Below the pieces are notes generated by a model that did not search any database, was not told the DNA's origin, and was given only the letters and a program-made list of their open reading frames with translations. From JAMZMI01 sp963848175 (GTDB lineage Bacteria > Bacteroidota > Bacteroidia > Cytophagales > Cyclobacteriaceae): a stretch of 64,000 nucleotides of DNA. The stretch's first letter is position 1, and every line of letters starts with the position of its first letter. Position numbers and translations under genes: made by a program. Of the stretch, positions 45,752 through 54,672 are shown one piece after another. Location of the stretch: positions 310,001 to 374,000 of the forward strand of contig CAWKCO010000005.1 of the NCBI GenBank assembly GCA_963848175.1, written 5' to 3'.

Positions 45752-46821
45752 AGATCAAGTCAATAGACGTTTGGAAGAAAAATCTAGGAAGTAAGCGGCC
45801 TTACACTATCGCATTTAAGACCGTGTCGGATGTTGATTGTGTTTTTGTGAAGATCACCTTGGAAAATGGTGTGTTTGGGCTAGGTGCGGCTAACCCAAGC
45901 GAACAGGTTGTTGGGGAGTCCATAGATGATACTCAAGCGGCATTAAAAGGCGAAAACATTGAGTTTTTGATAGGTAAGGATATCCGTACTATCGAAGGAC
46001 TTTTAAAGCAGGTTGTGTCAGGTTTCTGGAAAACACCAGCGGCTCATGCTGCCCTCGATATTGCTTTGCATGACGTATTTACAAAGTTTCTAGACATTCC
46101 GTTGGTCGACTATTTGGGACAAGAAATCAAGTCTTTGCCTACCACTGTGACTATTGGTATCAAGAATGTAGCTGAAACAATGGAGGAGGCTCAAGAGTAC
46201 TACGATCTTGGCTTTCGCTACCTCAAAGTAAAAACAGGCAAGGAAGTGGATGAAGATGCCGAGCGCATCATCAAGCTGAGAGAAAAGTATGGGAATGAAA
46301 TTTCTATCCGAGTAGATGCCAATCAAGGCTATAATGCCGATGATTTGAAAGTTTTCTGTGCGAAGACTGCTGCGCATTCGATTGAGTTGATAGAGCAGCC
46401 ATTTCCCGGAGCAGAGGTGGATTTAATGAGAGATCAGCCAAATGAAATTAAAGATATTATTGCTGCGGATGAAAGTCTATTGTCACCAAAGGATGCCTTT
46501 CTTTTGGCACAAAGCCCTCGGGCTTGTGGTATTTTCAATATTAAATTGATGAAGTCAGGTGGTATTTATCCTGCCAAGCAAATGGCTGCAATAGCAAATA
46601 AAGCTGACATTGATTTGATGTGGGGGTGTAACGATGAGAGCGCGATTAGTATTGCTGCTGCGCTACATGTGGCGCTTTCTTGTGCCAATACCAAATACTT
46701 AGATTTAGATGGTAGTCTGGATTTGGTTACAGATATTGTAACTGGTGGCTTTCAGATCAAAGACGGTTGGATGACCGTGGCTCCAGGCGCAGGTCTAGGC
46801 TTGCAGTTGGTAGAAGAGTAA
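45748..46821 (+). CDS. dgcA: Enolase-superfamily racemase/epimerase, DgcA- or dipeptide-epimerase-type
   Basis: 357 residues of the muconate-lactonizing subgroup. Catalytic set visible: KVKTGKE (KxK Lys, about residues 156-162), RVDANQGYNADD (metal Asp), IELIEQPF (metal Glu), AADESLL (metal Asp) and FNIKLMKSGG (second catalytic Lys), then LDLDGSLDL, the substrate-specificity DxD typical of L-Ala-D/L-Glu epimerases. Start ATG overlaps the DUF1611 stop (ATGA). Either an N-acetyl-D-Glu racemase (DgcA) or a dipeptide epimerase acting on muropeptide-derived dipeptides; the pairing favours the first. Confidence 0.85.
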   Translation: MKIKSIDVWKKNLGSKRPYTIAFKTVSDVDCVFVKITLENGVFGLGAANPSEQVVGESIDDTQAALKGENIEFLIGKDIRTIEGLLKQVVSGFWKTPAAHAALDIALHDVFTKFLDIPLVDYLGQEIKSLPTTVTIGIKNVAETMEEAQEYYDLGFRYLKVKTGKEVDEDAERIIKLREKYGNEISIRVDANQGYNADDLKVFCAKTAAHSIELIEQPFPGAEVDLMRDQPNEIKDIIAADESLLSPKDAFLLAQSPRACGIFNIKLMKSGGIYPAKQMAAIANKADIDLMWGCNDESAISIAAALHVALSCANTKYLDLDGSLDLVTDIVTGGFQIKDGWMTVAPGAGLGLQLVEE

Positions 46822-46838
46822 GTTGTTTTTGTTTCAAT

Positions 46839-46884
46839 AAAAAGCCTCAGCAATGTTGAACACATTTCACTGAGGCTTTCTTTT
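46839..46884. terminator. Bidirectional terminator
   Basis: Stem AAAGCCTCAG / CTGAGGCTTT followed by TTCTTTTT on the plus strand and by T-rich sequence on the minus strand. Between the racemase gene and the convergent M61 gene. Confidence 0.88.
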
Positions 46885-46902
46885 TGCGCTAGCGTGAAGA
46901 AA

Positions 46903-48765
46903 TTAATCTAGACCAATCCAAGCATCTAATAAAGCTTTTTGTTCATCCGTTGGGTTTTCGATAAACTCAAGTAGATGATCCGTAGGCACTTCCACCTCTA
47001 TGGCTTTGGCCTTTAGTTTTTTCTTTTTCAGCTTCCCTTTCTTCTCGCGTTCTACGGTATAGCTCACTTTGTCCCCCGCCTTTGTTTCGGATTTGAATTT
47101 GTTGATCACCTCTCCGGCATTCTCTATGGACAAGTCCATTTTATTAATGGCCACAATAGCATCACCCTTTTGTAATCCTAAGTCCTCACCGAAGCTGTTC
47201 ATTTTAGAGATGTCAGCTACTACCAGTTGGTTCTCGGCATTTGTGGTAAAAGATAAATTTCCCACAGAAATCACCTTGGTCAAAGATGGCTCTTCGTACG
47301 AAATTCCAGCCCAAGAAAGTACTTCTTCGTAGGGTAGAGGTTCTGAACCTGATACATATGTATTAAGGAATGTTCCAACTTCTGGGTAAGTAAGCTCAGT
47401 GATTACATCAAAAAGTTCATCATCCTTAAACGACATTTCTTTTCCGTACTTCTTTGCAAGTTGGCGCATCACCCATTGCAGGTCTTTTTCTCCATTAGAA
47501 TATTTGAGAATATATAAGTCCAGACACATACCTATCAAAGCACCTTTTTGGTACACATTTCCATACATTGGCTCATATTCAGGAGTTAGAATGTTCGTAC
47601 TCATTTCTGTGAAAGAAACATCCGGGCCAAACCGCATGGCACCAGCCATTTTATCAGCAATCTCATCCAAGAATACATCATTGCTATACAAATCATATTT
47701 TGCTTGCACATGTATCGAACTATACTCGGTCACTCCTTCATACAACCATAAGTGAGCCGACATTTTCGGATCGATGTAGTCAAACTCGCCAATTTGCTCT
47801 GCATGGATATTGAGAGGTGTTACAATATGGAAAAATTCATGTGCTGAAATATCTCTCACCACCTGAGTCAATCGATCGCCGGCTCTTTCTGGCAAAAAGT
47901 ATAAGGATGAATAAGAATGCTCTAGGGCTCCATAAGCTCCAGAAAGCGTCTCGTCATCAAAAAGTATCACTAGATAAGCATACTTTTCTATTGGCAATTC
48001 TCCACCCAAATATTTGCTTTGTGCAATCATCAGGTCTGTGATATTATCCATGATCTCTTGTGAAGTCAAAACACCATTTGGAGAATAAACCGATACCAAT
48101 ATTTCGGCATTCGCAATTTTCTTGGTTGTGGTGTCAGGTTTGCAATAAAGGATAGGGCCATCCGCCAAATAGTTGAAATCGGCTGCTTTGAAAAGGTCTT
48201 CTTCTTTGCTCAATTCTTCCTTTTTCAATGCTGAAGCACCGAAAATACTTGGCGCATGTTTGATTTTCACCTCGTAAGGATAGGTCTTTTGACCTTTTAT
48301 ATACCCAATAAATCCAAAAGTGTTCATCACAAACAATTGCTTGTCGGCATCTATGTCTGTCCCACCTGGTTCAAATACCACGTTTTTGCTTTTGGCATTG
48401 TAGCTACCAAATTCATCTCGGGTGTCATTGACATTATAAGTGATTTTAAATGGTGCTCTATTGTTTTCAATCACCCATTGGTTTACTGAAAGAGTATCGG
48501 ATTTCAAAGTATCGCCATCCAATGATGTGGCTGTAAAATCAGTCACAAATCGACCGAAATCTGAAATGCTGTAGGTTCCAGGCACAATCTTGGCCAGATG
48601 ATACTCAGAAGTTTGAGCAGAGTCTGCTGGCGGATATACCGTCACGGGAATTTGATCATTATTTACTTTGGTGAGATCTATTTCCACCTTGTAGCTCGGG
48701 GTAGTCTGAGCCATTACGTTACAGCTTATTGCCAGTATTATGGCTGTATAAATTGTTCTAATCAT
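46903..48765 (-). CDS. M61-family metallopeptidase with PDZ domain
   Basis: 620 residues with a signal peptide (M-I-R-T-I-Y-T-A...NVMAQ). N-terminal beta domain, then the gluzincin motif SAHEFFHIVTPLNI (HExxH, about residues 290-303) and a downstream Glu in WLYEGVTEYSS, as in glycyl aminopeptidase M61. The PDZ domain near the C terminus has DLGLQKGDAIVAINKMDLSI. Periplasmic peptide cleavage, perhaps supplying peptides for the neighbouring operon, though it is on the opposite strand and may be unrelated. Confidence 0.9.
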   Translation of the reverse strand: MIRTIYTAIILAISCNVMAQTTPSYKVEIDLTKVNNDQIPVTVYPPADSAQTSEYHLAKIVPGTYSISDFGRFVTDFTATSLDGDTLKSDTLSVNQWVIENNRAPFKITYNVNDTRDEFGSYNAKSKNVVFEPGGTDIDADKQLFVMNTFGFIGYIKGQKTYPYEVKIKHAPSIFGASALKKEELSKEEDLFKAADFNYLADGPILYCKPDTTTKKIANAEILVSVYSPNGVLTSQEIMDNITDLMIAQSKYLGGELPIEKYAYLVILFDDETLSGAYGALEHSYSSLYFLPERAGDRLTQVVRDISAHEFFHIVTPLNIHAEQIGEFDYIDPKMSAHLWLYEGVTEYSSIHVQAKYDLYSNDVFLDEIADKMAGAMRFGPDVSFTEMSTNILTPEYEPMYGNVYQKGALIGMCLDLYILKYSNGEKDLQWVMRQLAKKYGKEMSFKDDELFDVITELTYPEVGTFLNTYVSGSEPLPYEEVLSWAGISYEEPSLTKVISVGNLSFTTNAENQLVVADISKMNSFGEDLGLQKGDAIVAINKMDLSIENAGEVINKFKSETKAGDKVSYTVEREKKGKLKKKKLKAKAIEVEVPTDHLLEFIENPTDEQKALLDAWIGLD

Positions 48766-48977
48766 GTCTATTCATTGTTAATTCACAAATAGAACGTTTT
48801 TCAATGGGGTTACCAACTTAGATTTTTGTTAAAAGGATTGTTTACCTGCCAAATGGTCTTTTTGGTGATTTGAATTGATGATTTCTTTCCCGAATTTGAA
48901 GTTTTTGACATTTAGTATGCTTCAACTTGATGCTCTGAAAGGAATTGCATGTTTATAGTATCCCGTTGCAAACTTTC

Positions 48978-48985
48978 TATATTTG
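48978..48985 (+). promoter_or_regulatory. TAnnTTTG -7 element upstream of metG
   Basis: TATATTTG matches the Bacteroidota -7 consensus and lies 22 bp before the chosen metG ATG, so an upstream in-frame start at 48945 is not possible on the resulting mRNA. The -33 element is not clear. Confidence 0.5.
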
Positions 48986-49007
48986 CGCCTCAATTATCAA
49001 TAGTACA

Positions 49008-51065
49008 ATGTCAAGCAAAGAGTTTAAGAAATTTACCATCACAGCCGCACTCCCTTACGCCAATGGACCGGTGCATATTGGTCATTTGGCGGGCGTTTAT
49101 GTACCTGCGGATATTTATGCGCGCTACATGAGAGGCAAAGGCAAAGATGTAGCTTTCATCTGCGGTTCGGATGAGCATGGGGTTGCGATCACGCTCAAAG
49201 CACGCAAAGAGGGCAAAACACCGCAACAGGTGGTAGATCAATATCACGAGCAAATCAAGAAATCCTTTGCTGATTTTGGAATCAGTTTTGATATTTATTC
49301 ACGGACTAGTTCCAAAACGCACCATAAAACCGCTTCGGATTTTTTTAAGAAGCTTTATGAAGAGGACAAATTTGTAGAGCAGGCTTCAGAGCAGTTTTTT
49401 GATCCAAAAGAACAACAGTTTCTGGCCGATAGATATATAAAAGGCACTTGCCCTACCTGCTCGTTTCCAGAAGCTTATGGAGATCAGTGCGAGAGCTGTG
49501 GTTCAACTCTGAGCCCAGCAGAATTGATCAATCCTAAGTCTATGCTGAGTGGTGAGTCTCCTGTGATGAAGGAAACCAAGCACTGGTATTTCCCCTTGGA
49601 TCAATACGAAAGTTGGTTGCGCCAGTGGATTTTGGAAGAGCACAAAGAGTGGAAAGTAAATGTGTCTGGACAATGCAAAAGCTGGCTAGACAATGGCTTG
49701 CGCCCGAGACCGATGACGCGAGATTTAGATTGGGGTATTCCTGTGCCTGTAGATGGGGCAGAGGGGAAGGTGCTCTATGTTTGGTTCGATGCGCCTATTG
49801 GCTATATCTCAGCTACTAAGGATTGGGCTGAAGCCAGTGGTAAAAACTGGGAAGACTACTGGAAGTCTGAAGATACTCAGCTCGTTCATTTTATTGGGAA
49901 AGATAACATCGTATTTCATTGCATCATTTTCCCGGCTTTGCTTAAAGCTGAGGGAAGTTATATTCTTCCAGAAAATGTACCTGCAAATGAGTTTTTGAAC
50001 CTTGAATCAAATAAGATTTCAACCTCTAGAAACTGGGCTGTGTGGTTGCATGAGTATTTGGAAGAGTTTCCAGAGAAACAAGATGTACTCAGGTATGTAC
50101 TCACCGCCAATGCTCCTGAAACGAAGGACAATGATTTTACTTGGAAGGATTTTCAAACGAGGAATAATAGTGAGCTGGTAGCCATATTTGGTAATTTTAT
50201 CAATAGGGCAGCAGTTCTTACCCATATATATTATGAGGGAAAAGTACCAAAGCGAAACGCGTTGCAGCTTATTGACGAGGAAGTAATCACCGCCATTCAA
50301 ACTTTCTCGGGCAAGATTGAGGGAGCATTGGATCAATACAAATTCCGTGAGGCGCTCAACCACCTCATGGATTTGGCACGAGTTGGTAATAAATATTTGG
50401 CTGAAACAGAGCCGTGGAAGGTGATCAAAACAGATGAGACCAGAGTAGCTACGATCATGAATCTTTCTTTGCAACTAGCAGCTAGTTTGGCCATTTTGAG
50501 TGAGCCATTCTTACCATTTACTTCAGAGAAATTGAGAAAAATGTTCAATCAGAAAGATATGACATGGGCTAGTGCTGGAAGTATGGAGCTATTATCTGAT
50601 GGACATCAAATGGAGCAGCCAGTATTGCTTTTTGATAAAATAGAAGATGAAACAGTAGCGGCGCAAGTCAATAAACTTATGGAAACGAAAAAGGCAAATG
50701 AAGCAGCGGCCTATGTGCCAGAAGTGTCACCAGCTAAGGAGGTAGCATCTTTTGATGACTTCATGGAGATGGATTTGAGAGTTGGCGAAATCAAAACGGC
50801 TGAGAAAGTAGAGAAGTCTAACAAACTGCTCAAGTTTACGGTGGATACTGGATTGGACGTTCGTACGATTGTGAGTGGAGTAGCGAAACATTTTACTCCT
50901 GAAGAAATGATTGGGAAGAAGGTAGTGGTACTATCCAATCTCGCCCCCCGTAAAATCATGGGTGTGGAGTCGCAAGGCATGTTGCTATTTGCAGAAAATG
51001 CTGATGGAACATTGAAAGCCGTGAGTCCCGATCAAGCTGCCGAGAATGGAGCAACGATTGCCTAA
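49008..51065 (+). CDS. metG: Methionyl-tRNA synthetase
   Basis: 685 residues, uninterrupted. Charges tRNA-Met in the cytosol. HIGH motif in PYANGPVHIGHLAG (about residues 15-28), zinc fingers CPTCSFPEAYGDQCESCG (about 148-165), KMSKS equivalent SNKISTSRNWAVW (about 334-346) and a C-terminal EMAP/OB tRNA-binding domain (FMEMDLRVGEIKTAEKVEKS to the end). The ATG at 49008 is chosen because it follows a TAnnTTTG promoter element and fits the family start. Confidence 0.95.
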   Translation: MSSKEFKKFTITAALPYANGPVHIGHLAGVYVPADIYARYMRGKGKDVAFICGSDEHGVAITLKARKEGKTPQQVVDQYHEQIKKSFADFGISFDIYSRTSSKTHHKTASDFFKKLYEEDKFVEQASEQFFDPKEQQFLADRYIKGTCPTCSFPEAYGDQCESCGSTLSPAELINPKSMLSGESPVMKETKHWYFPLDQYESWLRQWILEEHKEWKVNVSGQCKSWLDNGLRPRPMTRDLDWGIPVPVDGAEGKVLYVWFDAPIGYISATKDWAEASGKNWEDYWKSEDTQLVHFIGKDNIVFHCIIFPALLKAEGSYILPENVPANEFLNLESNKISTSRNWAVWLHEYLEEFPEKQDVLRYVLTANAPETKDNDFTWKDFQTRNNSELVAIFGNFINRAAVLTHIYYEGKVPKRNALQLIDEEVITAIQTFSGKIEGALDQYKFREALNHLMDLARVGNKYLAETEPWKVIKTDETRVATIMNLSLQLAASLAILSEPFLPFTSEKLRKMFNQKDMTWASAGSMELLSDGHQMEQPVLLFDKIEDETVAAQVNKLMETKKANEAAAYVPEVSPAKEVASFDDFMEMDLRVGEIKTAEKVEKSNKLLKFTVDTGLDVRTIVSGVAKHFTPEEMIGKKVVVLSNLAPRKIMGVESQGMLLFAENADGTLKAVSPDQAAENGATIA

Positions 51066-51121
51066 ATGGAGTAATCACGATCCAAAGATCGAAGAGAACC
51101 CGTACTAAGGTGAGAAGAGAT

Positions 51122-51148
51122 AAAAAAAGGGCTTTATGCCCTTTTTTA
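51122..51148. terminator. Terminator after metG
   Basis: AAAAAAGGGC / GCCCTTTTTT stem with a short loop; works in both directions, also for the convergent 51171 gene. Confidence 0.9.
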
Positions 51149-51170
51149 TGGTCAATATGTTCTTATGATT

Positions 51171-51524
51171 TTAAAAAATCCAATCTATCACACCCCACAC
51201 AATAGCAAGGATAATGGATAACCACAGCGAAGGCATAAATCCTTTCGTATTGAAGTCTTTGCTGAATTGGTCTATGATTTCAATGACAATCGCATAGGCG
51301 ATGGTACGTGTAATGATGCCAAGACCAATGATCCAAAGAATCCCCAAAGTAGCGATATTGAGAGCTAGGGTGAAAATCCATCCAATCAGAAAACCTACTA
51401 CGATTATCCAAAAGGAAGTCCAAAAAGCTGCCTTTGTATCTTTAATGTGAACGCCATCAAGAGATTTTGAGGCGGCTATCAACACCAAGGGTGTTACGAT
51501 CAATTGTAAAATAAATTCTATCAT
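51171..51524 (-). CDS. Phage-holin-4-like small membrane protein (PF04020 type)
   Basis: 117 residues, almost entirely four hydrophobic helices (IEFILQLIVTPLVLIAASKS, SFWIIVVGFLIGWIFTLA, GILWIIGLGIITRTIAYAI, WLSIILAIVWGVIDWIF). The pattern is that of the Phage_holin_4_2/DUF360 family common in Bacteroidota chromosomes, not linked to a prophage. Function unknown. Confidence 0.8.
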   Translation of the reverse strand: MIEFILQLIVTPLVLIAASKSLDGVHIKDTKAAFWTSFWIIVVGFLIGWIFTLALNIATLGILWIIGLGIITRTIAYAIVIEIIDQFSKDFNTKGFMPSLWLSIILAIVWGVIDWIF

Positions 51525-51907
51525 AATTATTGTTTACACAAATATTTTACCAGCGCATTTTTTAGGGGAAAAGTGGGTTTTATGATTTATAAATAAGAAA
51601 ATTTATTCTCATCATAGGAATTAATTTCCCCACTTGGGATGAATCGCGGATGGCTGTTACTACGTCTATTGTGTCACTTGGAAGGGATTAATATTCTTCA
51701 AGTTAAAGTATAAATCTGGTTGTTATTGCCGGGGATTTTCTGCCAAAGGATAAACACAAGACTGGTTATCACAGGTACGAAGAGCTTAGGAGAGAGTATC
51801 ACCGATACCTGTGTGATATTGGTCTATAATATTTCATTTTTCAACGAAAAATATTGAAGAATTTACCTTTTGATGAAGATATTACTATTGTCCAACATCT
51901 ACATGCG
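51525..51907. other. Intergenic region with an imperfect inverted repeat
   Basis: No gene seen. TATCACAGGTA (51767-51777) and TACCTGTGTGATA (51806-51818) form a stem with a two-base bulge upstream of the response regulator. Confidence 0.5.
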
Positions 51908-52279
51908 ATGCAGATCAACGCCCTGACAATTGATGATGACCCCATTTCGATAATGCTCGTAAAGAGTGTGTGTAAGCATTTTGAGTATATCAATTTACAA
52001 TGGACATATACTGACCCAATCAAAGGCGCTGCAGGAATTGTGATGAAAAGACCCGATATCGTTTTTATGGATGTGGAGATGCCAGACTTCAACGGTTTGC
52101 AAATATTGAGAAACCTCACCCACATGCCCAAGGTGATTATGATGTCCTCCAATGCCAATTTTGAGGCCACTGCCTTGCAGCTACGTGCTACTGCATTTAT
52201 TCAAAAGCCAGCCACATTTGAAAAGCTCAAATCAATTATTGAGCGAATAAAAAATGATCTAGAACAACCTCCTTGTTGA
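51908..52279 (+). CDS. Single-domain response regulator (CheY-like)
   Basis: 123 residues, REC domain only. Acidic pocket IDDDP (about residues 8-12), phosphoacceptor Asp in IVFMDVEMPDFNG, Ser/Thr switch in VIMMSSN and Lys in IQKPA. No output domain, so it acts by protein contact. The ATG at 51908 is chosen over an upstream TTG that would add 18 residues unlike the family. No histidine kinase is adjacent. Confidence 0.85.
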   Translation: MQINALTIDDDPISIMLVKSVCKHFEYINLQWTYTDPIKGAAGIVMKRPDIVFMDVEMPDFNGLQILRNLTHMPKVIMMSSNANFEATALQLRATAFIQKPATFEKLKSIIERIKNDLEQPPC

Positions 52280-52287
52280 AATAATAG

Positions 52288-52351
52288 CTAAAAATATTAG
52301 CTTAAAATTTTACTTTGCCAATATTTTTATCATATTTACTAATATATTTAG
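52288..52351. promoter_or_regulatory. Two CTAA-N5-TTAG boxes upstream of the 52361 gene
   Basis: CTAA-AAATA-TTAG at 52288-52300 (flanked AG/CT, giving AGCTAAAAATATTAGCT) and CTAA-TATAT-TTAG at 52339-52351, the last ending 9 bp before the ATG. The same box pair precedes dnaE. Confidence 0.55.
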
Positions 52352-52360
52352 ATAAAAGAT

Positions 52361-52660
52361 ATGGATACTAATAAATTTAGAGTTTCGGATTTGATGGTAT
52401 ATGAGGCAGATGCCTCTAGTGACAGCTTCTATAATTTAAAGTTCACCTCAAAGAAATTAAAATCAGGCAAGTGTCAGGTTAAGTTTTTTGCAACCATTCG
52501 CGAGCAAAAGGACATGTATGGCTACGTGCTCGTAGATGCTGAAAAGACCTTGAAGGAGGTGGTGACTGGTATAGAGTATAAATTGAGTACTATTAGCCAG
52601 ACTCGCGATTATCAGCACTTGCATCTATACTCTATTGGAAAAGCGGAAAAGATGATTTGA
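52361..52660 (+). CDS. Small protein of unknown function, possible SOS-like regulon member
   Basis: 99 residues, soluble, mixed alpha/beta (LKSGKCQVKFFATIRE, DMYGYVLVDAEKTLKEVVTGIE). No family recognised, no signal or membrane segment. Its start is immediately preceded by the boxes shared with dnaE, and the LexA-like repressor gene lies 250 bp downstream on the same strand. A role in the damage response, for example as an inhibitor or modulator, is inferred only from this context. Confidence 0.55.
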   Translation: MDTNKFRVSDLMVYEADASSDSFYNLKFTSKKLKSGKCQVKFFATIREQKDMYGYVLVDAEKTLKEVVTGIEYKLSTISQTRDYQHLHLYSIGKAEKMI

Positions 52661-52726
52661 ATTTCATCATTTTTGATTCTTAAAATTAGCAGTTTTAATA
52701 CCGCATCTAACTTTCATGTGTATAGT

Positions 52727-52816
52727 GTTTATCTCAATCGGTCACCGGTTCGCCGGCGCGATGGAATTCGCGATAAACTTATTCATCCCGTTCCACGTCG
52801 GTTCGGTTGACCCCCG
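52727..52816 (+). other. GC-rich structured intergenic element, candidate leader or small RNA
   Basis: A GC-rich island in an AT-rich gap. GTTTATC (52727-52733) pairs with GATAAAC (52772-52778); inside are ATCG/CGAT and a CCGG-TTCG-CCGG tetraloop hairpin (52745-52756). A second GC-rich part with GGTTCGGTTGACC follows. Strand is assumed from the downstream gene. Confidence 0.45.
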
Positions 52817-52906
52817 TATATTAAGGATTCTAAGTTTATGCTCATTTCATTTGAATAGTTATGTCCGTGAGAAAATGTATTTTTGAAATCCATAGAAGAA
52901 CCAAGA

Positions 52907-53692
52907 ATGGCTAGTATAGCAGAAAATATTAAGTACCTCAGAAAGAAAATGGGGCAAACTCAAGAACAGTTTGCTAATGAAGTTGGGATCAAACGATCGC
53001 TCGTAGGGGCTTATGAAGAAGGTCGTGCTGAGCCACGTTTGCAGACGCTTATGAGCATAGCTAAGGTGCTCAATGTTTCCACAGATTTTCTTATTTCCAA
53101 GGATCTTACTACAGGCATCAAACCTCAGCCTTTCGATCAAGAAAAGGTGAAAATTCTTTCGATTACGGTAGATAAAAATGATAATGAAAATATTGAGCTA
53201 GTCCCCCAAATAGCGGCTGCCGGTTACCTCAATGGTTATTCTGATCCAGAGTATTTGACTGAACTGCCAAAATTTCATCTACCCATGCTACCCGGTGGAG
53301 CGACATATCGAGCCTTTGAGATTACTGGTGATTCTATGTTGCCCATTCCCTCAGGGTCAATCATTATCGGGAAATACTTGGATCGACTCAATGAAATCAA
53401 GAATGGTAAAACATACGTTTTGGTGACCCAAAAGGAAGGTGTGGTCTACAAGCGAGTGTTTAACTATATCGAGGAAAAGGGCAAACTTTACCTCGTGTCT
53501 GACAATAAATCCTATTCTGCCTACGACATCAGTCCAGACGAGGTGATGGAGGTTTGGGAGGCAAAAGCCTTTATTAGCATAGAGTTTCCGGATCCTGAGT
53601 CAGCTTCTGAGATGTCGCTTCAGAAAATTGCAGGAATCGTTTCAGATTTGCAGAAGCAAGTGATTGAGTTGAAAGGAGATAAGAAGAACTAG
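52907..53692 (+). CDS. LexA-like repressor: XRE HTH plus S24 autoprotease
   Basis: 261 residues. N-terminal XRE HTH (about 1-65: QTQEQFANEVGIKRSLVGAYEEGRAEPRL). The C-terminal LexA/S24 domain has a cleavage site AAAGY (Ala-Gly), catalytic Ser in TGDSMLP and catalytic Lys in GVVYKRVF. All autocleavage residues are present, so it should be inactivated by RecA-type signals like LexA. In Bacteroidota without canonical LexA this family is thought to control dinB/dnaE-type genes. The start at 52907 (M-A-S-I-A-E-N) is chosen because it begins at the HTH. Converges with the next gene, stops overlapping by 4 bp. Confidence 0.88.
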   Translation: MASIAENIKYLRKKMGQTQEQFANEVGIKRSLVGAYEEGRAEPRLQTLMSIAKVLNVSTDFLISKDLTTGIKPQPFDQEKVKILSITVDKNDNENIELVPQIAAAGYLNGYSDPEYLTELPKFHLPMLPGGATYRAFEITGDSMLPIPSGSIIIGKYLDRLNEIKNGKTYVLVTQKEGVVYKRVFNYIEEKGKLYLVSDNKSYSAYDISPDEVMEVWEAKAFISIEFPDPESASEMSLQKIAGIVSDLQKQVIELKGDKKN

Positions 53693-54672
53693 TTTCTTAC
53701 CGCATCCAACATTTTCATAGAAATCAACACCTCATCCAAAGGACAAGGATTTTGCCCTGTTCCTTGGAAATACGCTACAGTATCTTTAATCATATTGAAT
53801 TGTATGTTTTCGTGATTTTCAAATGAAAGATGCTCTGTTCCGTGATCAGTAGTTAGGTCAAGTGGCCGTAGCTCAAAAAACGGAAAGGAAATTTTCCCTT
53901 TGCTGCCTGTTATGACGCAGATGTCTTCTTTGCAGGTGGCATGGGTTTCAAACAACCATTTTCCATCGAAACCAATGCGATCAGCAAACGCTCCTGATAG
54001 CCTAGCATAATCAGCCACATGGCTGCCCTTGGTTTGGATGAGAGATTGAGCATTAAAGTTTTTTGGTGCTCCAAAAATCCAAATAAGTATATCTAGCATG
54101 TGAGGAGCCAGATCATGAAACAGTCCACCACCTGATATTTCTGGGTCAATGCGCCAATTGGTATCTGATTTTGCAATATTGTTGTTGCTGACAGGAATGG
54201 CTAACCTAATGGTGATTGTTCTAATTTGCCCAATTGACTGAGTGGAAATGAGTGATTTTGCTTTTTCAAAAAGTGGTAATCTTCTTCTATAATATGCTCC
54301 AGTTGCTTTTATACCTTTTGCATTACTCACGTTGAGGAGGTGTTCGGTCTGATTGCTATTGACGGTGAGCGGCTTTTCTATGTATACAGCTTTTCCTGCA
54401 TTTATGGACATAAGGGCATATTCCTCGTGAGAAGCTGGAGGTGTGGCTATATAGATGGCGTTTACATCCGGATCATTTATCAAGTCTTCTGCTTTGTCAA
54501 AGAATTTGGGAACGGCATGTCTTTTTGCGTAATCCTCTGCTTTGATTCGGTCTCTGCGCATGACAGCTACGAGCTTGGAGTTAGGTACTTTGTTGAAAGC
54601 AGGACCACTTTTTATTTCGCACACATCTCCGCATCCTATAATCCCCCAGTTTACTTGTTCTTTAATATCCAT
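53689..54672 (-). CDS. Gfo/Idh/MocA-family oxidoreductase
   Basis: 327 residues. NAD(P)-binding motif WGIIGCGDVCE near the N terminus, IYIATPPASHEEYA, the family signature EKPLTVN (about residues 95-101) and ISGGGLFHDLAPHMLDILIW in the substrate domain. Oxidises or reduces a sugar or inositol-like substrate; which one is not evident. Cytosolic, stands alone. Confidence 0.9.
   Translation of the reverse strand: MDIKEQVNWGIIGCGDVCEIKSGPAFNKVPNSKLVAVMRRDRIKAEDYAKRHAVPKFFDKAEDLINDPDVNAIYIATPPASHEEYALMSINAGKAVYIEKPLTVNSNQTEHLLNVSNAKGIKATGAYYRRRLPLFEKAKSLISTQSIGQIRTITIRLAIPVSNNNIAKSDTNWRIDPEISGGGLFHDLAPHMLDILIWIFGAPKNFNAQSLIQTKGSHVADYARLSGAFADRIGFDGKWLFETHATCKEDICVITGSKGKISFPFFELRPLDLTTDHGTEHLSFENHENIQFNMIKDTVAYFQGTGQNPCPLDEVLISMKMLDAVRN

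Noticed and set aside
51171..51524. Prophage remnant suggested by the holin-like gene
   Set aside because: No other phage genes are near; this family is a common chromosomal membrane protein in Bacteroidota.
52780..52816. Possible tRNA based on a GGTTCGG T-loop-like segment
   Set aside because: No acceptor stem, anticodon arm or D arm can be drawn around it.
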